From an uncultured Collinsella sp. (lineage in GTDB: Bacteria; Actinomycetota; Coriobacteriia; Coriobacteriales; Coriobacteriaceae), in the NCBI GenBank assembly GCA_900545615.1, contig UQZM01000081.1:1-6032 (forward strand): a stretch of 6,032 nucleotides of DNA, given 5' to 3'. Made by a program: the position numbers and the translations under genes. Under the pieces are notes generated by a model that saw only the letters and a program-made list of their open reading frames with translations, had not been told where the DNA came from and did not search any database. Below are positions 6,000 to 6,032 of the stretch, piece after piece; position 1 is the stretch's first letter, and each line of letters opens with the position of its first letter.

Positions 6000-6032
6000 A
6001 TGCCAGAGGAGCAGGCTGCGGCAATGGCTTCC
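6000..6032 (+). CDS. Possible start of a further gene, cut by the window edge
   Basis: ATG at 6000 follows AAGAGG (5988-5993) by 6 nt and opens a frame reading MPEEQAAAMAS to the edge. Only 11 codons are visible, so no family can be named. An in-frame ATG at 5979 lacks a ribosome binding site. On the other strand a frame is also open from the edge to a stop at 5843-5845, so the orientation of any gene here is not certain. Confidence 0.35.
   Translation, partial: MPEEQAAAMAS

Overview
The window reads as a high-GC bacterial chromosome, most likely an actinobacterium of the class Coriobacteriia (Collinsella or a close relative). This is an inference from codon use, the style of GuaA and AnsA, and the presence of an AAA_14/DUF4143 ATPase; no rRNA or other decisive marker is present. 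Two conserved metabolic genes lie on the right (about 2.9-5.8 kb) and a less conserved, accessory stretch on the left (about 0-2.9 kb). Sampled by eye, the leftmost gene is clearly less GC-rich than guaA (31 of 60 bases at 61-120 against 40 of 60 at 3301-3360).

Left to right. A minus-strand gene (43-1122) encodes a DUF4365-like protein whose N-terminus has a PD-(D/E)XK nuclease-like pattern. Upstream of it on the same strand, 89 nt away, is an AAA_14/DUF4143 ATPase gene (1212-2477). Both use TTG starts with strong Shine-Dalgarno sequences, and the ATPase's ribosome binding site lies inside a perfect 9-bp inverted repeat. Next comes a C-terminal remnant of a GyrI-like domain gene (2679-2867), then a 12-bp perfect inverted repeat, then guaA (GMP synthetase, minus strand, 2934-4532). 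A 267-nt divergent promoter region with several symmetric elements separates guaA from ansA (type I L-asparaginase, plus strand, 4800-5813). After ansA comes about 190 nt of palindrome-rich non-coding DNA, and possibly the first codons of another plus-strand gene at the right edge.

How the genes relate. GuaA uses glutamine to aminate XMP to GMP, and AnsA releases ammonia from asparagine, so the divergent pair are both amide-nitrogen enzymes and could share a control region, although no known operator was recognised. The nuclease-like protein and the ATPase are the best candidates for an unusual system: two accessory genes, same strand, ATPase first, next to gene debris. Whether they work together is not shown by the sequence. 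No tRNA, rRNA, CRISPR array, transposase or known riboswitch was seen.
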